DNA of 64,000 bases from AP-15 sp963812675 (GTDB taxonomy: Bacteria; Pseudomonadota; Alphaproteobacteria; ATCC43930; CGMCC-115725): assembly GCA_963812675.1 (NCBI GenBank), contig CAWEWR010000021.1:160438-224437 (forward strand), read 5' to 3'. The notes under the pieces are model-generated. The model had not been told where the DNA came from, searched no databases, and saw only the letters and a program-made list of their open reading frames with translations. Below, piece by piece: positions 7,769 to 16,997 of the stretch; position 1 is the first letter of the stretch; each line of letters starts with the position of its first letter. Position numbers and translations under genes: made by a program.

Positions 7769-8428
7769 ATGGACCTTGAGATGGTGATGCAGCCGGGCGG
7801 GATCGAGTGGCGGGTCAGCGAAACGCCGGTGGAATATGCCGCTGCGGTCGAGGAAATGGAGGCGCGCGTCGCGGCGATCCGTGCCGGGGCGGCTGCCGAA
7901 CTTGTGTGGCTGCTCGAGCATCCGCCGCTCTACACCGCCGGGACCAGCGCGCGCGACGAGGAGCTGATCGAGGCGGGACGGCTGCCGGTTCATCGCACCG
8001 GCCGCGGCGGCCGCTATACCTATCACGGGCCCGGCCAGCGGATCGCCTACGTGATGCTGGATCTGCGCCGGCGCGGGCAGGATGTGCGCTGCTACGTGCA
8101 CCAACTCGAGGAATGGATCATCCGGACACTCGCGCGCTTCGAGGTGCGCGGCGAACGGCGCGACGGCCGCGTCGGCATATGGGTCGTGCAGCCCTCGGGG
8201 AATGAGGAAAAGATCGCCGCGATCGGTGTGCGCGTGCGTCAGTGGGTCACTTATCATGGGCTCGCGCTCAACATTGACCCCGAGCTCGCGCATTACCGCG
8301 GGATCGTCCCTTGCGGGATCGCCGATCACGGCGTGACATCGCTCGCCGAGCTCGGTATCGCCGCGACTATGGAGGAGGTCGACGCGGCGCTGAGGTGCAC
8401 CTTCGCGGAGGCTTTTGCGGATCCTTGA
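7769..8428 (+). CDS. lipB: Octanoyltransferase (lipoate biosynthesis)
   Basis: LipB moves octanoyl groups from acyl carrier protein to lipoyl domains of the 2-oxoacid dehydrogenase complexes. The 219-residue product shows LLEHPPLYTAGTS, RGGRYTYHGPGQ (residues 79-90), Lys148 in KIAAIGVRVR, and the catalytic Cys182 in GIVPCGI. Length matches the family. The first ATG is used; a second in-frame ATG lies four codons later and cannot be excluded. Confidence 0.95.
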   Translation: MDLEMVMQPGGIEWRVSETPVEYAAAVEEMEARVAAIRAGAAAELVWLLEHPPLYTAGTSARDEELIEAGRLPVHRTGRGGRYTYHGPGQRIAYVMLDLRRRGQDVRCYVHQLEEWIIRTLARFEVRGERRDGRVGIWVVQPSGNEEKIAAIGVRVRQWVTYHGLALNIDPELAHYRGIVPCGIADHGVTSLAELGIAATMEEVDAALRCTFAEAFADP

Positions 8429-8443
8429 AACCCACTCCGCGCG

Positions 8444-10153
8444 CTACTCCGCTGCTTTCAGCAGATCGTCGTCAGCAGGGAGCTCGGCGCCCTCGATGAT
8501 GTCGACGGCGCGAAAATAAAGATGCACGGCCGTGCCGACATCCTGGGCGCTTTCGACGGCGGCAAAACCGCCGAACCGGCGGGTCAGCTCCCACGCAGCA
8601 GCGGCGCCCGGTCTGTCCGTCTTTAACGGATAAAAGACGTTCTCCAGGCGTTCGGCCGACAGACCGAGGCCGCTGTCCCTGACGGTGAGCCGCACATAAT
8701 CACCCGGGCCGCTGCCTGGGAACTCGGCGGCGGTCGCGTGGTCGAATGCAAATCGCCGGGTTCCAATCGCAAGCTCGCCGGCCTTTGGCATGTCGGCAAC
8801 CGCCTCGGCAACCAGAATGCGAACCAACGCGGTCACCAACTCGGAATCGGCGTAACACAGCCGAGCTTCTGGTTGCGGTGACGATCGCCATTGTATATGG
8901 CGGGGCAGCGATCGCCGGAGGGATTCCTCGACTCCGGTCAGCTCGGCATTGAGATCGATAGGTGGAGCACTCGACGGACCGCCGCCGGTCGACCCAGCAA
9001 GGTGGCGCATCATCCTCCGCGTGAGATCAAACCCTGAGCGGCGCCGCCGGCGCCAAACTAGGCCGAAGCCTACGAACAATCCGAAAACCACTGCCGGGAC
9101 GACGATCAGCAAGGCAATGCGTTGGGTTAACCCCAACCCGCCTTCGCCGGGCTGGTAAAGAAATCCTTCTAAATCGACCGGATGCGAAATCGCGCCAATC
9201 GCGATCAGGCTCTGCTGTATCCCCGTCCAGCGTTCCACGTCCGAATGCCCGAGCGGAATGTCAGGAAAGATAGCGAGCTTGCGCGCGACCTCGCTCTGGT
9301 AACGCGCGAAGCCGCCGGGATCACGGACCGGCACGGCTGCCGGCAACTCTGCGACGCGTGCGGCGATCTCTTCCAGGTGTTGGAGGGCGTATTGCCAGCC
9401 CCGGATCGACGCTTCACGAAACCGCCGCACGGTACCCGGTTCGGCATTGGCGAACCGCTGCAATGTGAATAGTCCGTCGCCATAAAATTCCGGGTGGCCC
9501 GAAAGTTCGAAGGCTTTAACTGCGAGCGGTCGTTGCTGCGTCTGCCACGGCAGCTCCCAGGCCGACCCAACGACCGCGTCGACACGGCGGTCGGCGAGCG
9601 CAGCAACGGCTTGGTCCGGTTCGATCGACACGGATTTCAGCTTATCGGGGTCTATATTTTCGCTGAGGGCGGCCGCACGAAATTCCAGATCGAGGCCATT
9701 GCTCGGCAGCACGCGCCCGAGCTTCGCGCCAAGGAGTGAGCGAATAGACGAGAAATTCCCGTCGGCGCGGTAGTAGATCGCGCCACCGCTCCGTTGGAAG
9801 ATCGGAGCGAGCAACACCAGAGGCGAGCCCTGGGCGGTGTGAACCAACAGCTGTGTGGTTCCGGTCCCGAACTGAGCCCGTCGTTCCACGACTTCGCGGA
9901 CAGCGTCGATCAGGGCGGCACCGAGTGGCGCACCGGGCTTGATCTCGACCTCGATCCCGACTTCCCGATAGAAGCCTTTCCACAACGCCGTGTAGTAGCC
10001 AGCGAATTCGAACTGCACTCCACGGTGGAGCTGGAGCACAACTTGGTCGGCCGCGACCGCCGCTGCCGAGTTCGCCGCCAGCATCAACCCCAGGCAGCAC
10101 ACCCAACGCGCCAAGTTGTCGAGCGCCGTTACGACGCGGTTCAGCTTTGCCAT
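8444..10153 (-). CDS. Periplasmic NMT1/THI5-type binding domain fused to a degenerate histidine-kinase ATPase domain
   Basis: The 569-residue protein has a signal-like segment (about 14-35), an NMT1/THI5-type substrate-binding domain (38-330, VVLQLHRGVQFEFAGYYTALWKGFYREVGIEVE), one membrane helix (346-367), then a cytoplasmic domain. The latter (398-548) aligns by eye with kinases of the DLNALVRGLEDLLRRTL type. It keeps a DSGLG box (493-497) and GTAVHLYF (540-547). The N-box asparagine is not visible in LVRILVAEAVADMP, and no His-bearing dimerisation helix precedes it; MMRHLAGS (381-388) holds the only nearby His. It may therefore sense a pyrimidine-like or amine ligand without autophosphorylating. 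No partner regulator lies next to it. Confidence 0.75.
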   Translation of the reverse strand: MAKLNRVVTALDNLARWVCCLGLMLAANSAAAVAADQVVLQLHRGVQFEFAGYYTALWKGFYREVGIEVEIKPGAPLGAALIDAVREVVERRAQFGTGTTQLLVHTAQGSPLVLLAPIFQRSGGAIYYRADGNFSSIRSLLGAKLGRVLPSNGLDLEFRAAALSENIDPDKLKSVSIEPDQAVAALADRRVDAVVGSAWELPWQTQQRPLAVKAFELSGHPEFYGDGLFTLQRFANAEPGTVRRFREASIRGWQYALQHLEEIAARVAELPAAVPVRDPGGFARYQSEVARKLAIFPDIPLGHSDVERWTGIQQSLIAIGAISHPVDLEGFLYQPGEGGLGLTQRIALLIVVPAVVFGLFVGFGLVWRRRRRSGFDLTRRMMRHLAGSTGGGPSSAPPIDLNAELTGVEESLRRSLPRHIQWRSSPQPEARLCYADSELVTALVRILVAEAVADMPKAGELAIGTRRFAFDHATAAEFPGSGPGDYVRLTVRDSGLGLSAERLENVFYPLKTDRPGAAAAWELTRRFGGFAAVESAQDVGTAVHLYFRAVDIIEGAELPADDDLLKAAE

Positions 10154-10343
10154 TTCGATCCCCCACGCGAGCCTCGGCTTGGATCGCGACTCCCCAGCAT
10201 TCGAGCATAAACGGCCGCACCCCGACGCTCAACCCGCCGGCGGGAACCCCCTAGCTGCAATCATTGTTGACGGCCGCTCGACCGCGGCGCATCTCATCTC
10301 CGAGCCATCGAGCGCCGAATCGACATCCGCTTCAACCGTGCCG

Positions 10344-12164
10344 ATGAACAGAAGAAGCTTGCTCAAGCGCGCGGCGGCGCTCGCTTTCATGCCGGCGTTG
10401 CCCAGCCCGCTGCGGGCGGCCTTGCCCAGCAATGCGCCCGCTCGCCGCCTCCGCCCATCCGACCCCGAATGGCCGGACCAAGCGAGCTGGGCCAAGCTGA
10501 ACGAAGATGTCGGAGGTCGCCTCGTCAAGGTGAACTCGCCGCTGAATGTCTGTCGGGAAGCCCCGGACGGGTCATCATGCGGAGATCTCTTCAGGGAACT
10601 GAAAAATCCCTATTACATCGGCGACGAGGTCGGCCTGACGCAGACCGCCGGCTGGGTCGATGCCTGGGAATTTCAACCGAGCGTCTATGCCGTTGCGGCC
10701 GAAACGACGCAGGACGTTGTCGCGGCGGTCGACTTCGCGCGCGCCAACAATTTGCGTCTGGTCGTCAAGGGCGGCGGCCACAGCTATCTCGGCAGGTCGA
10801 GCGCGCCCAACTCTCTGCTGATCTGGACCCGGCAGATGAACGCCGTCACCTTGCACGACGATTTCGTCGCGCAGGGCTGCGCGGCACGACAACCGGCCCA
10901 GCACGCGGTCACTGTAGGGGCCGGCGCCATCTGGATGCACACGTACAACCAAGTGACCACCAAAGGCGGCCGATACGTTCAGGGGGGCGGCTGCGGCACG
11001 GTGGGCGTTGCCGGGCTGGTTCAGGCGGGTGGCTTTGGCAGCTTCTCGAAGAATTTCGGCGCGGCCGCGGCGGGGTTGTTGGAAGCCGAAATCGTCACCG
11101 CCGACGGAGCCGTTCGGATCGCCAACGCCTGTACCAATCCCGACCTGTTCTGGGGGCTCAAAGGCGGCGGTGGCGGCAGCCTCGGCGTCGTCACCCGGCT
11201 CACCCTCAAAACCCATGATCTGCCATCGTTCTTCGGCGGGGTTTCGACGACGGTCCACGCCTTTTCCGACGCCGCGTTTCGCAAGCTGATCGGTCATTTC
11301 GTCGATTTCTACGCCGACAATCTCCTCAATCCGCATTGGGACCAGATCGTCAATCTTCGGCCGGGCCATCGACTCGAGATCCGGATGGCGTTTCAAGGGC
11401 TCGACAAGCAGCAGGCCGAGACGGTCTGGCACCCGTTTTTCCACTGGGTCAACGATTCACCGCAGGATTTCACCTATCAGCTCACGCCTAGGATCATCGC
11501 GGTGCCGGCCCGAAATCTCTGGGACCCGGGTTTCCTCAAAACGCACTTTCCCAGCGCCGTGATATCGGACGACCGGCCTGGCGCGCCCGCCGACAATATC
11601 TTTTGGGCGGGAAATCTGGCCGAGGCCGGGCATTTTGTTTCCGGCTTCCAATCGCTTTGGCTGCCCGCGACGCTGCTGCAGTCGGACCGGCGGAGCGGGC
11701 TCGCCGAGGCATTGCTCGCCGCCGGCAGGCATTGGTCGGTCGAGCTGCATTTTCAGAAGGGGCTGGCCGGAGGGGCTGAAGAGGCCATGTCCGCTACCAG
11801 GGACACAGCGATGAATCCGGAGGTGCTGGACGCCTTTGCCCTCGCGATCGTCGCCGGCGAGGACCCGCCGGCTTTTCCCGGCCTTCCCAGTCATCAGCCG
11901 GATCTCGATGAAGATCGTCGTCATGCAGCCGCGATCGGGAAAGCGATGAGCGAGCTCAAAAAGGTGGCGCCCGGGGCAGGGTGCTATTTCGCAGAGAGCG
12001 ACTTCTTCGAGCCTCTGTGGCAGACTGCCTATTGGGGTCCGAATTATCCGAGGCTGCTGTCGATAAAAAAGAAATACGACCCAGCCGGCCTCTTTTTCGT
12101 GCACCACGGGGTCGGCAGCGAGGATTGGAGTGCCGACGGCTTCACGCGGCTGAGCGGGCGCTGA
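10344..12164 (+). CDS. Tat-exported, bicovalently flavinylated FAD oxidase (berberine-bridge-like)
   Basis: The 606-residue protein begins with a twin-arginine signal (MNRRSLLKRAAALAFMPALPSPLRAA). The FAD domain has GGGHSYLG (His146) and GGGCGTVGVAG (Cys217), the two residues that attach FAD covalently in berberine-bridge-type oxidases. The C-terminal segment GLFFVHHGVGSEDWSADGFTRL is typical of the BBE tail. These enzymes oxidise sugars, alcohols or alkaloid-like compounds with oxygen; the substrate is not readable. The start at 10344 matches the Tat signal. Its last 23 bases overlap the converging CoxL-like gene. Confidence 0.85.
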   Translation: MNRRSLLKRAAALAFMPALPSPLRAALPSNAPARRLRPSDPEWPDQASWAKLNEDVGGRLVKVNSPLNVCREAPDGSSCGDLFRELKNPYYIGDEVGLTQTAGWVDAWEFQPSVYAVAAETTQDVVAAVDFARANNLRLVVKGGGHSYLGRSSAPNSLLIWTRQMNAVTLHDDFVAQGCAARQPAQHAVTVGAGAIWMHTYNQVTTKGGRYVQGGGCGTVGVAGLVQAGGFGSFSKNFGAAAAGLLEAEIVTADGAVRIANACTNPDLFWGLKGGGGGSLGVVTRLTLKTHDLPSFFGGVSTTVHAFSDAAFRKLIGHFVDFYADNLLNPHWDQIVNLRPGHRLEIRMAFQGLDKQQAETVWHPFFHWVNDSPQDFTYQLTPRIIAVPARNLWDPGFLKTHFPSAVISDDRPGAPADNIFWAGNLAEAGHFVSGFQSLWLPATLLQSDRRSGLAEALLAAGRHWSVELHFQKGLAGGAEEAMSATRDTAMNPEVLDAFALAIVAGEDPPAFPGLPSHQPDLDEDRRHAAAIGKAMSELKKVAPGAGCYFAESDFFEPLWQTAYWGPNYPRLLSIKKKYDPAGLFFVHHGVGSEDWSADGFTRLSGR

Positions 12165-14547
12165 CGCCATTGCGGTGAATGGCGCGCCAGACCCGCTCTG
12201 GCGTTGCCGGCATTTCGATGTGGGTCACGCCGAACTCGGCGAGCGCATCGACAATCGCATTGATCACGACGCCGAGCGCCGGAGTCGTGCCGCCTTCGCC
12301 GGCCGGGCGGATCCCGAGCGGGTGGGTGGGGGTCGGTACTTCGCTGAGCTCGGTACTGAAGAAGGGCAATCGGTCGGCGCGGGGCAGCGCGTAATCCAGC
12401 AGCGAGCCGGACAACAGCTGGCCGGTGTCGCGATCGTAAACGCAATTCTCGCTCATTGCCTGGCCGAGCCCGTGGGTGATGCCACCGTGGATCTGGCCGT
12501 GCACGATTAGCGGATTGACCGCGCGCCCGACATCGTCGACGGCGGTGTAGCGCGCGATTTCGACGACCCCGGTCTCCGCGTCGACCTCGACCTCGCAGAC
12601 GTGACAGCCATACGGGAAGCTCGCGAGGTTGATCGTCTCGTCGCTTTCGGCGGCGAGTGGCCCGCGCAATTCGTCCGGCAGATCGTTGCGCCGCAATGCC
12701 TGCGCAGCGGTCTCGAAGATCCCGAGCGAGCGGTCGGTTCCCTTCACGCGGAAGCGGCCATCGGCGAACTCGAGGTCGGCGGGCGCGGCTTCCAGCACGT
12801 GGCTGGCGATCTGCAGCCCTTTGGCGATGATATCGCGCGAGGCGTTCAGCATGACGATGCTCGCAAGACGCAATGCACGCCCGGAGTGCGAGCCGCCTCC
12901 GACCGACACGCGGTCGGTATCGCCGGTCACCAGCCGAACCGTGTCGATCGGCACGCCGAGCCACTCGCCGATAAGCTGCGCAAAGCTGGTCTCGTGACCC
13001 TGGCCGTTCGATACGGTGCCGACGACGACTTCCACGACGCCGTCCGGCAATACCGTGATCTCGGCGCGCTCGCGCGGTGTTCCGGTCGCTGTGTCGACGT
13101 AATTGCTGACCCCGATCCCGCGGTACTTGCCGCGCCCCCTGGCCTCTGCGCGCCGCGCCGGAAAGCCGGCCCAGTCGCCGAGCGCGACGACCCGCTCCAT
13201 GACCCGGTGGTAAGCACCGCTGTCGTACACCATGCCGAATGGGTTGCGGTACGGCATCGCCAATTCCGGCACCAGATTGCGGCGGCGCAGTTCCAGCCGG
13301 TCGAACCCGCATTGCCGCGCCGCGAGATCGATCAGCCGCTCCATGACGAACATGACCTCGGGCCGCCCCGAGCTGCGATAGGGCCGGGTCGGAAGGGTAT
13401 TGGTGATCGCGGCGCGGGCGCGAAAATGGACGGCGGGCACGTCATAGATGCTCGACATGATCTCGACGCCTTTGGCGAGCGGCCCATACGAGATCGGGTA
13501 GGCGCCGACATTGGCGATGTTGGAGCCGCGCATTGCGAGGAAATTGCCGTCGCGGTCGAGCGCGAGCTCGGCCTCGACCGCGAGGTCGCGCGCCTGGTAG
13601 TCGCAGAGGAACGCCTCGCTTCGTTCGCAGGTCCATTTGACGGGGCGCCCGACGCGGCGCGCCGCCCAGGCCACCAAGGCAAACTCTGGGTTGAACGAGC
13701 CGCGCGTGCCGAAATTGCCGCCGACCTCGTGCATGACCACACGGACTTTGTCCTCGGCGACACCGAGGATTTTTGCGAGCTCCTGCTTCGGCCGGACCGC
13801 GCCGCCGATGCCGGCATAGAGCGTGTACCGCCCGGTCGCCGGGTCGTAGAGGCCGGTCGCCGCACGCGGTTCCATCGGCACGCCAACGATGCGTGGGATC
13901 CAGGTCTCGAATTTCACGACATGGGCCGCCTTGGTGAACGCGGCGTCGCTGGCAGCTTTGTCGCCGACCTCTGCGTCGATCGAGATGTTCGACGTCGCGT
14001 CGCCCCGCGCGAGCGGCGCGCCTTCCGCAACGGCTGCCACGGAATGGGTCACCGCCGGCACAGGTTCGTAGTCGACCTCGACCAGCTCGGCAGCGTCCTT
14101 TGCGGCGGCGAGGCTCGTCGCCACGACCATTGCGACAATCTCTCCGCAATGCCGCACCTCCTCCGCCGTCATCGGGAAATGCGGCGGGATGAATGGCGGC
14201 GAGCCGTCCTTGTTTTCGAGCGTGATGTCGGCCGGATGCCTGGTGCCGACCGAATGCGGGATCGCCTGCAGACCCACCCGCTGCATATCCCGCCCGGTCA
14301 GTGCGGCCAGCACTTCGGGGGCCGCTTCCGCCGACCTCTTGTCGATCGAACGAATCCGACCATGCGCGTGCGGCGAGCGCACCATCACCGCATAAGCCTG
14401 CCCCGGAAAATTGAAATCGTCGCTGTAACAGCCCTTGCCGGTCAGCAGCCGAAAATCCTCCCGCCGCCGCACCGGCCGCCCAATCCCTGTGTCAATCGAA
14501 CTTTGCAAAACGACCCCCACTGTGGCTCGCCGCCGCATCCTCGACAA
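12142..14547 (-). CDS. Molybdenum hydroxylase large subunit (CoxL/xanthine dehydrogenase family)
   Basis: The 801-residue protein covers the whole molybdopterin-binding subunit: IGRPVRRREDFRLLTGKGCYSDDF at the start, PYRSSGRPE in the active-site loop, GGGSHSGRALRLASIVM, and the catalytic glutamate in GEGGTTPALG near the C-terminus. True form I CO dehydrogenases have AYRCSFR at the loop, so this is a form-II-like hydroxylase of unknown substrate. The FAD and iron-sulfur subunits usually encoded beside it are absent here. The start may be the GTG a few codons downstream. It overlaps the FAD oxidase tail to tail. Confidence 0.85.
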   Translation of the reverse strand: MSRMRRRATVGVVLQSSIDTGIGRPVRRREDFRLLTGKGCYSDDFNFPGQAYAVMVRSPHAHGRIRSIDKRSAEAAPEVLAALTGRDMQRVGLQAIPHSVGTRHPADITLENKDGSPPFIPPHFPMTAEEVRHCGEIVAMVVATSLAAAKDAAELVEVDYEPVPAVTHSVAAVAEGAPLARGDATSNISIDAEVGDKAASDAAFTKAAHVVKFETWIPRIVGVPMEPRAATGLYDPATGRYTLYAGIGGAVRPKQELAKILGVAEDKVRVVMHEVGGNFGTRGSFNPEFALVAWAARRVGRPVKWTCERSEAFLCDYQARDLAVEAELALDRDGNFLAMRGSNIANVGAYPISYGPLAKGVEIMSSIYDVPAVHFRARAAITNTLPTRPYRSSGRPEVMFVMERLIDLAARQCGFDRLELRRRNLVPELAMPYRNPFGMVYDSGAYHRVMERVVALGDWAGFPARRAEARGRGKYRGIGVSNYVDTATGTPRERAEITVLPDGVVEVVVGTVSNGQGHETSFAQLIGEWLGVPIDTVRLVTGDTDRVSVGGGSHSGRALRLASIVMLNASRDIIAKGLQIASHVLEAAPADLEFADGRFRVKGTDRSLGIFETAAQALRRNDLPDELRGPLAAESDETINLASFPYGCHVCEVEVDAETGVVEIARYTAVDDVGRAVNPLIVHGQIHGGITHGLGQAMSENCVYDRDTGQLLSGSLLDYALPRADRLPFFSTELSEVPTPTHPLGIRPAGEGGTTPALGVVINAIVDALAEFGVTHIEMPATPERVWRAIHRNGVSARSAA

Positions 14548-14586
14548 TACAACGGAAAATTATCGGTAGGGATCTCGTCGCGAATT

Positions 14587-14678
14587 GCCCCTCACCCTCC
14601 CTCTCCCCGCTGACGCGGAGCGAGGCTTCAGTTCGACTCCCTCGCCCCGCTTGCGGGGAGAGGGTTGGGGTGAGGGGC
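14587..14678. repeat. C/T-rich palindromic repeat, copy 1
   Basis: GCCCCTCACCC at the left pairs with GGGGTGAGGGGC at the right, and an inner hairpin CCCCGCTTGCGGGG lies at 14645-14658. It lies between the start of the CoxL-like gene and the end of trpA. Related copies lie at 15530, 18585, 42365 and 52786. Confidence 0.75.
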
Positions 14679-14680
14679 TT

Positions 14681-15508
14681 TCATCTTCTGCGTCCCCCGC
14701 GGACGCCCGCTGCTAAGGCGCGCACATCGGCGAGGACGGCGTCGATGAGGCCGGGTTTGGCGGTGTTGTCGGGGTTGAGGTTGAGGGCTAGGCGCTGGAC
14801 GAGGGCCGTGCCGACAACGGCGGCGTCGGCGGTGCGCGCCACTGCCGCGGCTTGCTCCGGGGTACGGATGCCGAAGCCAACCGCGACTGGCAGGCGGGTA
14901 AACCGGCGTAGCCGGGCGACCGCGGCGTCGACATCGGCGGCGGCGGCAGAGCGGGTGCCGGTGATTCCGGCGACCGCGACGTAATAGATGAAGCCGCTGG
15001 CGTCCTCGACGATCTTCGGCAGGCGGCGGTCGTCGCTGGTTGGCGTGGCGAGGCGAATGAAATCGAGGCCGGCGGCGCGGGCCGGTGCGGTCAACTCCGA
15101 AGCCTCCTCGGGGGGCAGGTCGACAACGATGACGCCGTCGACGCCAGCGGCGACGGCGTCGCGTGAAAAGTTCTTCGTGCCATAGCGGTAGATTGGGTTG
15201 TAATAGCCCATCAGCACGATCGGGGTCGCGTTGTCGGCGCCGCGCAGTTCGTGGACCAACGCCAAGGTGCCGCGCAAGGTCATGCCCTGCTTCAAGGCGC
15301 GCTGGCCGGCCTCCTGAATGACCGGCCCGTCGGCCATCGGGTCCGAGAATGGCATCCCGATCTCGATCAGGTCGGCGCCCGCAGCAGTAAGGCCGGCAAA
15401 CAGCCGGGCGGAGGTGGTGGGGTCGGGGTCGCCCGCTGTCAGATAACTAATAAGTCCGGCTCGCCCCTCTTCGCGTAACGCCGCGAAGCGCCGCTCGATG
15501 CGGCTCAC
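14681..15508 (-). CDS. trpA: Tryptophan synthase alpha chain
   Basis: TrpA splits indole-3-glycerol phosphate to indole, which passes to TrpB. The 275-residue product has the family signature LIEIGMPFSDPMADGPVIQ with the catalytic glutamate, the catalytic aspartate region VDGVIVVDLPPEE, and GFGIRTPEQ near the phosphate site. I use the GTG at 15508 (SRIERRFAALREEG); the longer frame only adds residues translated from a palindromic repeat. It follows trpB on the same strand across 190 bases occupied by that repeat. Confidence 0.96.
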   Translation of the reverse strand: MSRIERRFAALREEGRAGLISYLTAGDPDPTTSARLFAGLTAAGADLIEIGMPFSDPMADGPVIQEAGQRALKQGMTLRGTLALVHELRGADNATPIVLMGYYNPIYRYGTKNFSRDAVAAGVDGVIVVDLPPEEASELTAPARAAGLDFIRLATPTSDDRRLPKIVEDASGFIYYVAVAGITGTRSAAAADVDAAVARLRRFTRLPVAVGFGIRTPEQAAAVARTADAAVVGTALVQRLALNLNPDNTAKPGLIDAVLADVRALAAGVRGGRRR

Positions 15509-15529
15509 AACCGGCCCTCGCCAATATTC

Positions 15530-15654
15530 TCCCTCTCCGCCCCCGGGGGCGGAGAGGGTCGGGGTGAGGTGGGGGACGCCTGCCAAGCCGAGTGCCCCAC
15601 CTCACCCTCCCGCTTCGCGGGCCCCCCCCTCTCCCCCCGAAGCGCGGAGAGGGA
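15530..15654. repeat. C/T-rich palindromic repeats, copy 2, in the trpB-trpA gap
   Basis: Two adjacent units each have inverted arms: CCCTCTCCGCCCCCGGGGGC with GGAGAGGG, and CCTCACCCTCCCGCTTCGCG with GCGCGGAGAGGG. They fill most of the trpB-trpA spacer and would form strong hairpins in a shared transcript, possibly altering the ratio of the two subunits. Confidence 0.7.
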
Positions 15655-15698
15655 AATTCGCGAACGCGTGGACCGCACTCCGGCGGGGATGTCGCGGC

Positions 15699-16910
15699 TC
15701 ACAATCGGACGCCGAGATGCTCGGCGACGGCGAAGATGTCTTTGTCGCCGCGGCCGCACATGTTCATGACGATCAGGTGGTCGCGCGGCAAGGTCGGCGC
15801 GATCTTCGCGACATGGGCCAGCGCATGGGCCGGCTCGAGCGCCGGGATGATGCCTTCGAGCCGGCTCGAAAGCTGAAATGCCCCGAGCGCCTCGTCGTCG
15901 GTGATCGAGACGTACTGGACGCGGCCGAGCTCGTGCAGCCAGGCGTGCTCGGGGCCGATGCCGGGATAGTCGAGACCGGCGGAAATCGAATGCGCGTCGC
16001 GGATCTGCCCATCCTCGTCCTGCAGCAGGTAGGTGCGGTTGCCGTGCAAGACGCCGGGCTCGCCGCCGGTCAAGGAGGCCGCGTGCAACCCGGTCTCGAG
16101 GCCGTGCCCACCGGCCTCGACGCCGATCATCGCGACATCAGGCTCATCGAGGAAGGGATGGAAGAGCCCCATCGCGTTCGAGCCGCCGCCGATGCAGGCG
16201 ATAAGAGTGTCGGGGAGCCGGCCTTCGGCTTTGGCGAGCTGCGCGCGCGTTTCATTCCCGATGACCGACTGGAAGTCGCGCACCATCATCGGGTAGGGGT
16301 GCGGCCCGGCGACCGTGCCGATGACATAGAACGTGTCGTCGACATGCGCCACCCAGTCGCGCAAGGCCTCGTTCATCGCGTCCTTCAGGGTCGCCGTCCC
16401 CGAATTTACCGGCACCACCTCGGCGCCGAGCAATTTCATGCGGAAGACATTGGGCTTTTGCCGCTCGATGTCGGTCGCGCCCATATAGACCACGCAGGGG
16501 ATGTCGAAGAGCGCGCAGGCCGTCGCCGTCGCGACGCCGTGCTGTCCCGCACCGGTCTCGGCGATGATTCGGCGCTTCTTCATGCGGCGCGCCAGCAGCA
16601 CCTGCCCGAGACAGTTGTTGATCTTGTGCGCCCCGGTGTGGTTGAGCTCGTCTCGCTTGAAGTAAATCTTCGCGCCGCCGAACTCGCGGGTCAGCCGTTC
16701 TGCGAAATAGAGCGGGCTCGGCCGGCCCACATAATGCTCGAGATAAAAGTCGAGCTCGGCCCGAAACGCCGGGTCTTCACGTGCGTCGGCATAAGCCTGC
16801 TCGACCGCGAGGACCAACGGCATCAAAGTCTCCGCGACAAAGCGGCCGCCATAAATGCCGAAATGGCCGCGTTCGTCCGGCCCGCCGCGCAAGGTATTCC
16901 GTGTCTTCAA
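15699..16910 (-). CDS. trpB: Tryptophan synthase beta chain
   Basis: The 403-residue PLP enzyme joins indole to serine. It shows HFGIYGGRFVAETLMP at the N-terminus, NHTGAHKINN with the PLP lysine at Lys96, ETGAGQHGVATA, and the phosphate-binding GGGSNAMG. This is the classical TrpB1 type that pairs with TrpA. trpF, often the next gene upstream in alphaproteobacteria, is not here. The gene ahead is divergent, with 87 bases holding both promoters. Confidence 0.97.
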   Translation of the reverse strand: MKTRNTLRGGPDERGHFGIYGGRFVAETLMPLVLAVEQAYADAREDPAFRAELDFYLEHYVGRPSPLYFAERLTREFGGAKIYFKRDELNHTGAHKINNCLGQVLLARRMKKRRIIAETGAGQHGVATATACALFDIPCVVYMGATDIERQKPNVFRMKLLGAEVVPVNSGTATLKDAMNEALRDWVAHVDDTFYVIGTVAGPHPYPMMVRDFQSVIGNETRAQLAKAEGRLPDTLIACIGGGSNAMGLFHPFLDEPDVAMIGVEAGGHGLETGLHAASLTGGEPGVLHGNRTYLLQDEDGQIRDAHSISAGLDYPGIGPEHAWLHELGRVQYVSITDDEALGAFQLSSRLEGIIPALEPAHALAHVAKIAPTLPRDHLIVMNMCGRGDKDIFAVAEHLGVRL

Positions 16911-16997
16911 TCAATCCTCCGATCGGCTCGTCCGTTGTCCGATTGACGGTCGATCCGGGCGACTCTAGCATCGCCGACGAACAGGGGGACATCAAAG

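Noticed and set aside
12142..14547. A true CO dehydrogenase (form I CoxL)
   Set aside because: The signature AYRCSFR is absent; the loop reads PYRSSGRPE, and the M and S subunits are missing.
12601..14613. A 670-codon plus-strand frame opposite the CoxL-like gene
   Set aside because: It is the antisense shadow of a conserved gene in high-GC DNA; the residues lack any family pattern.
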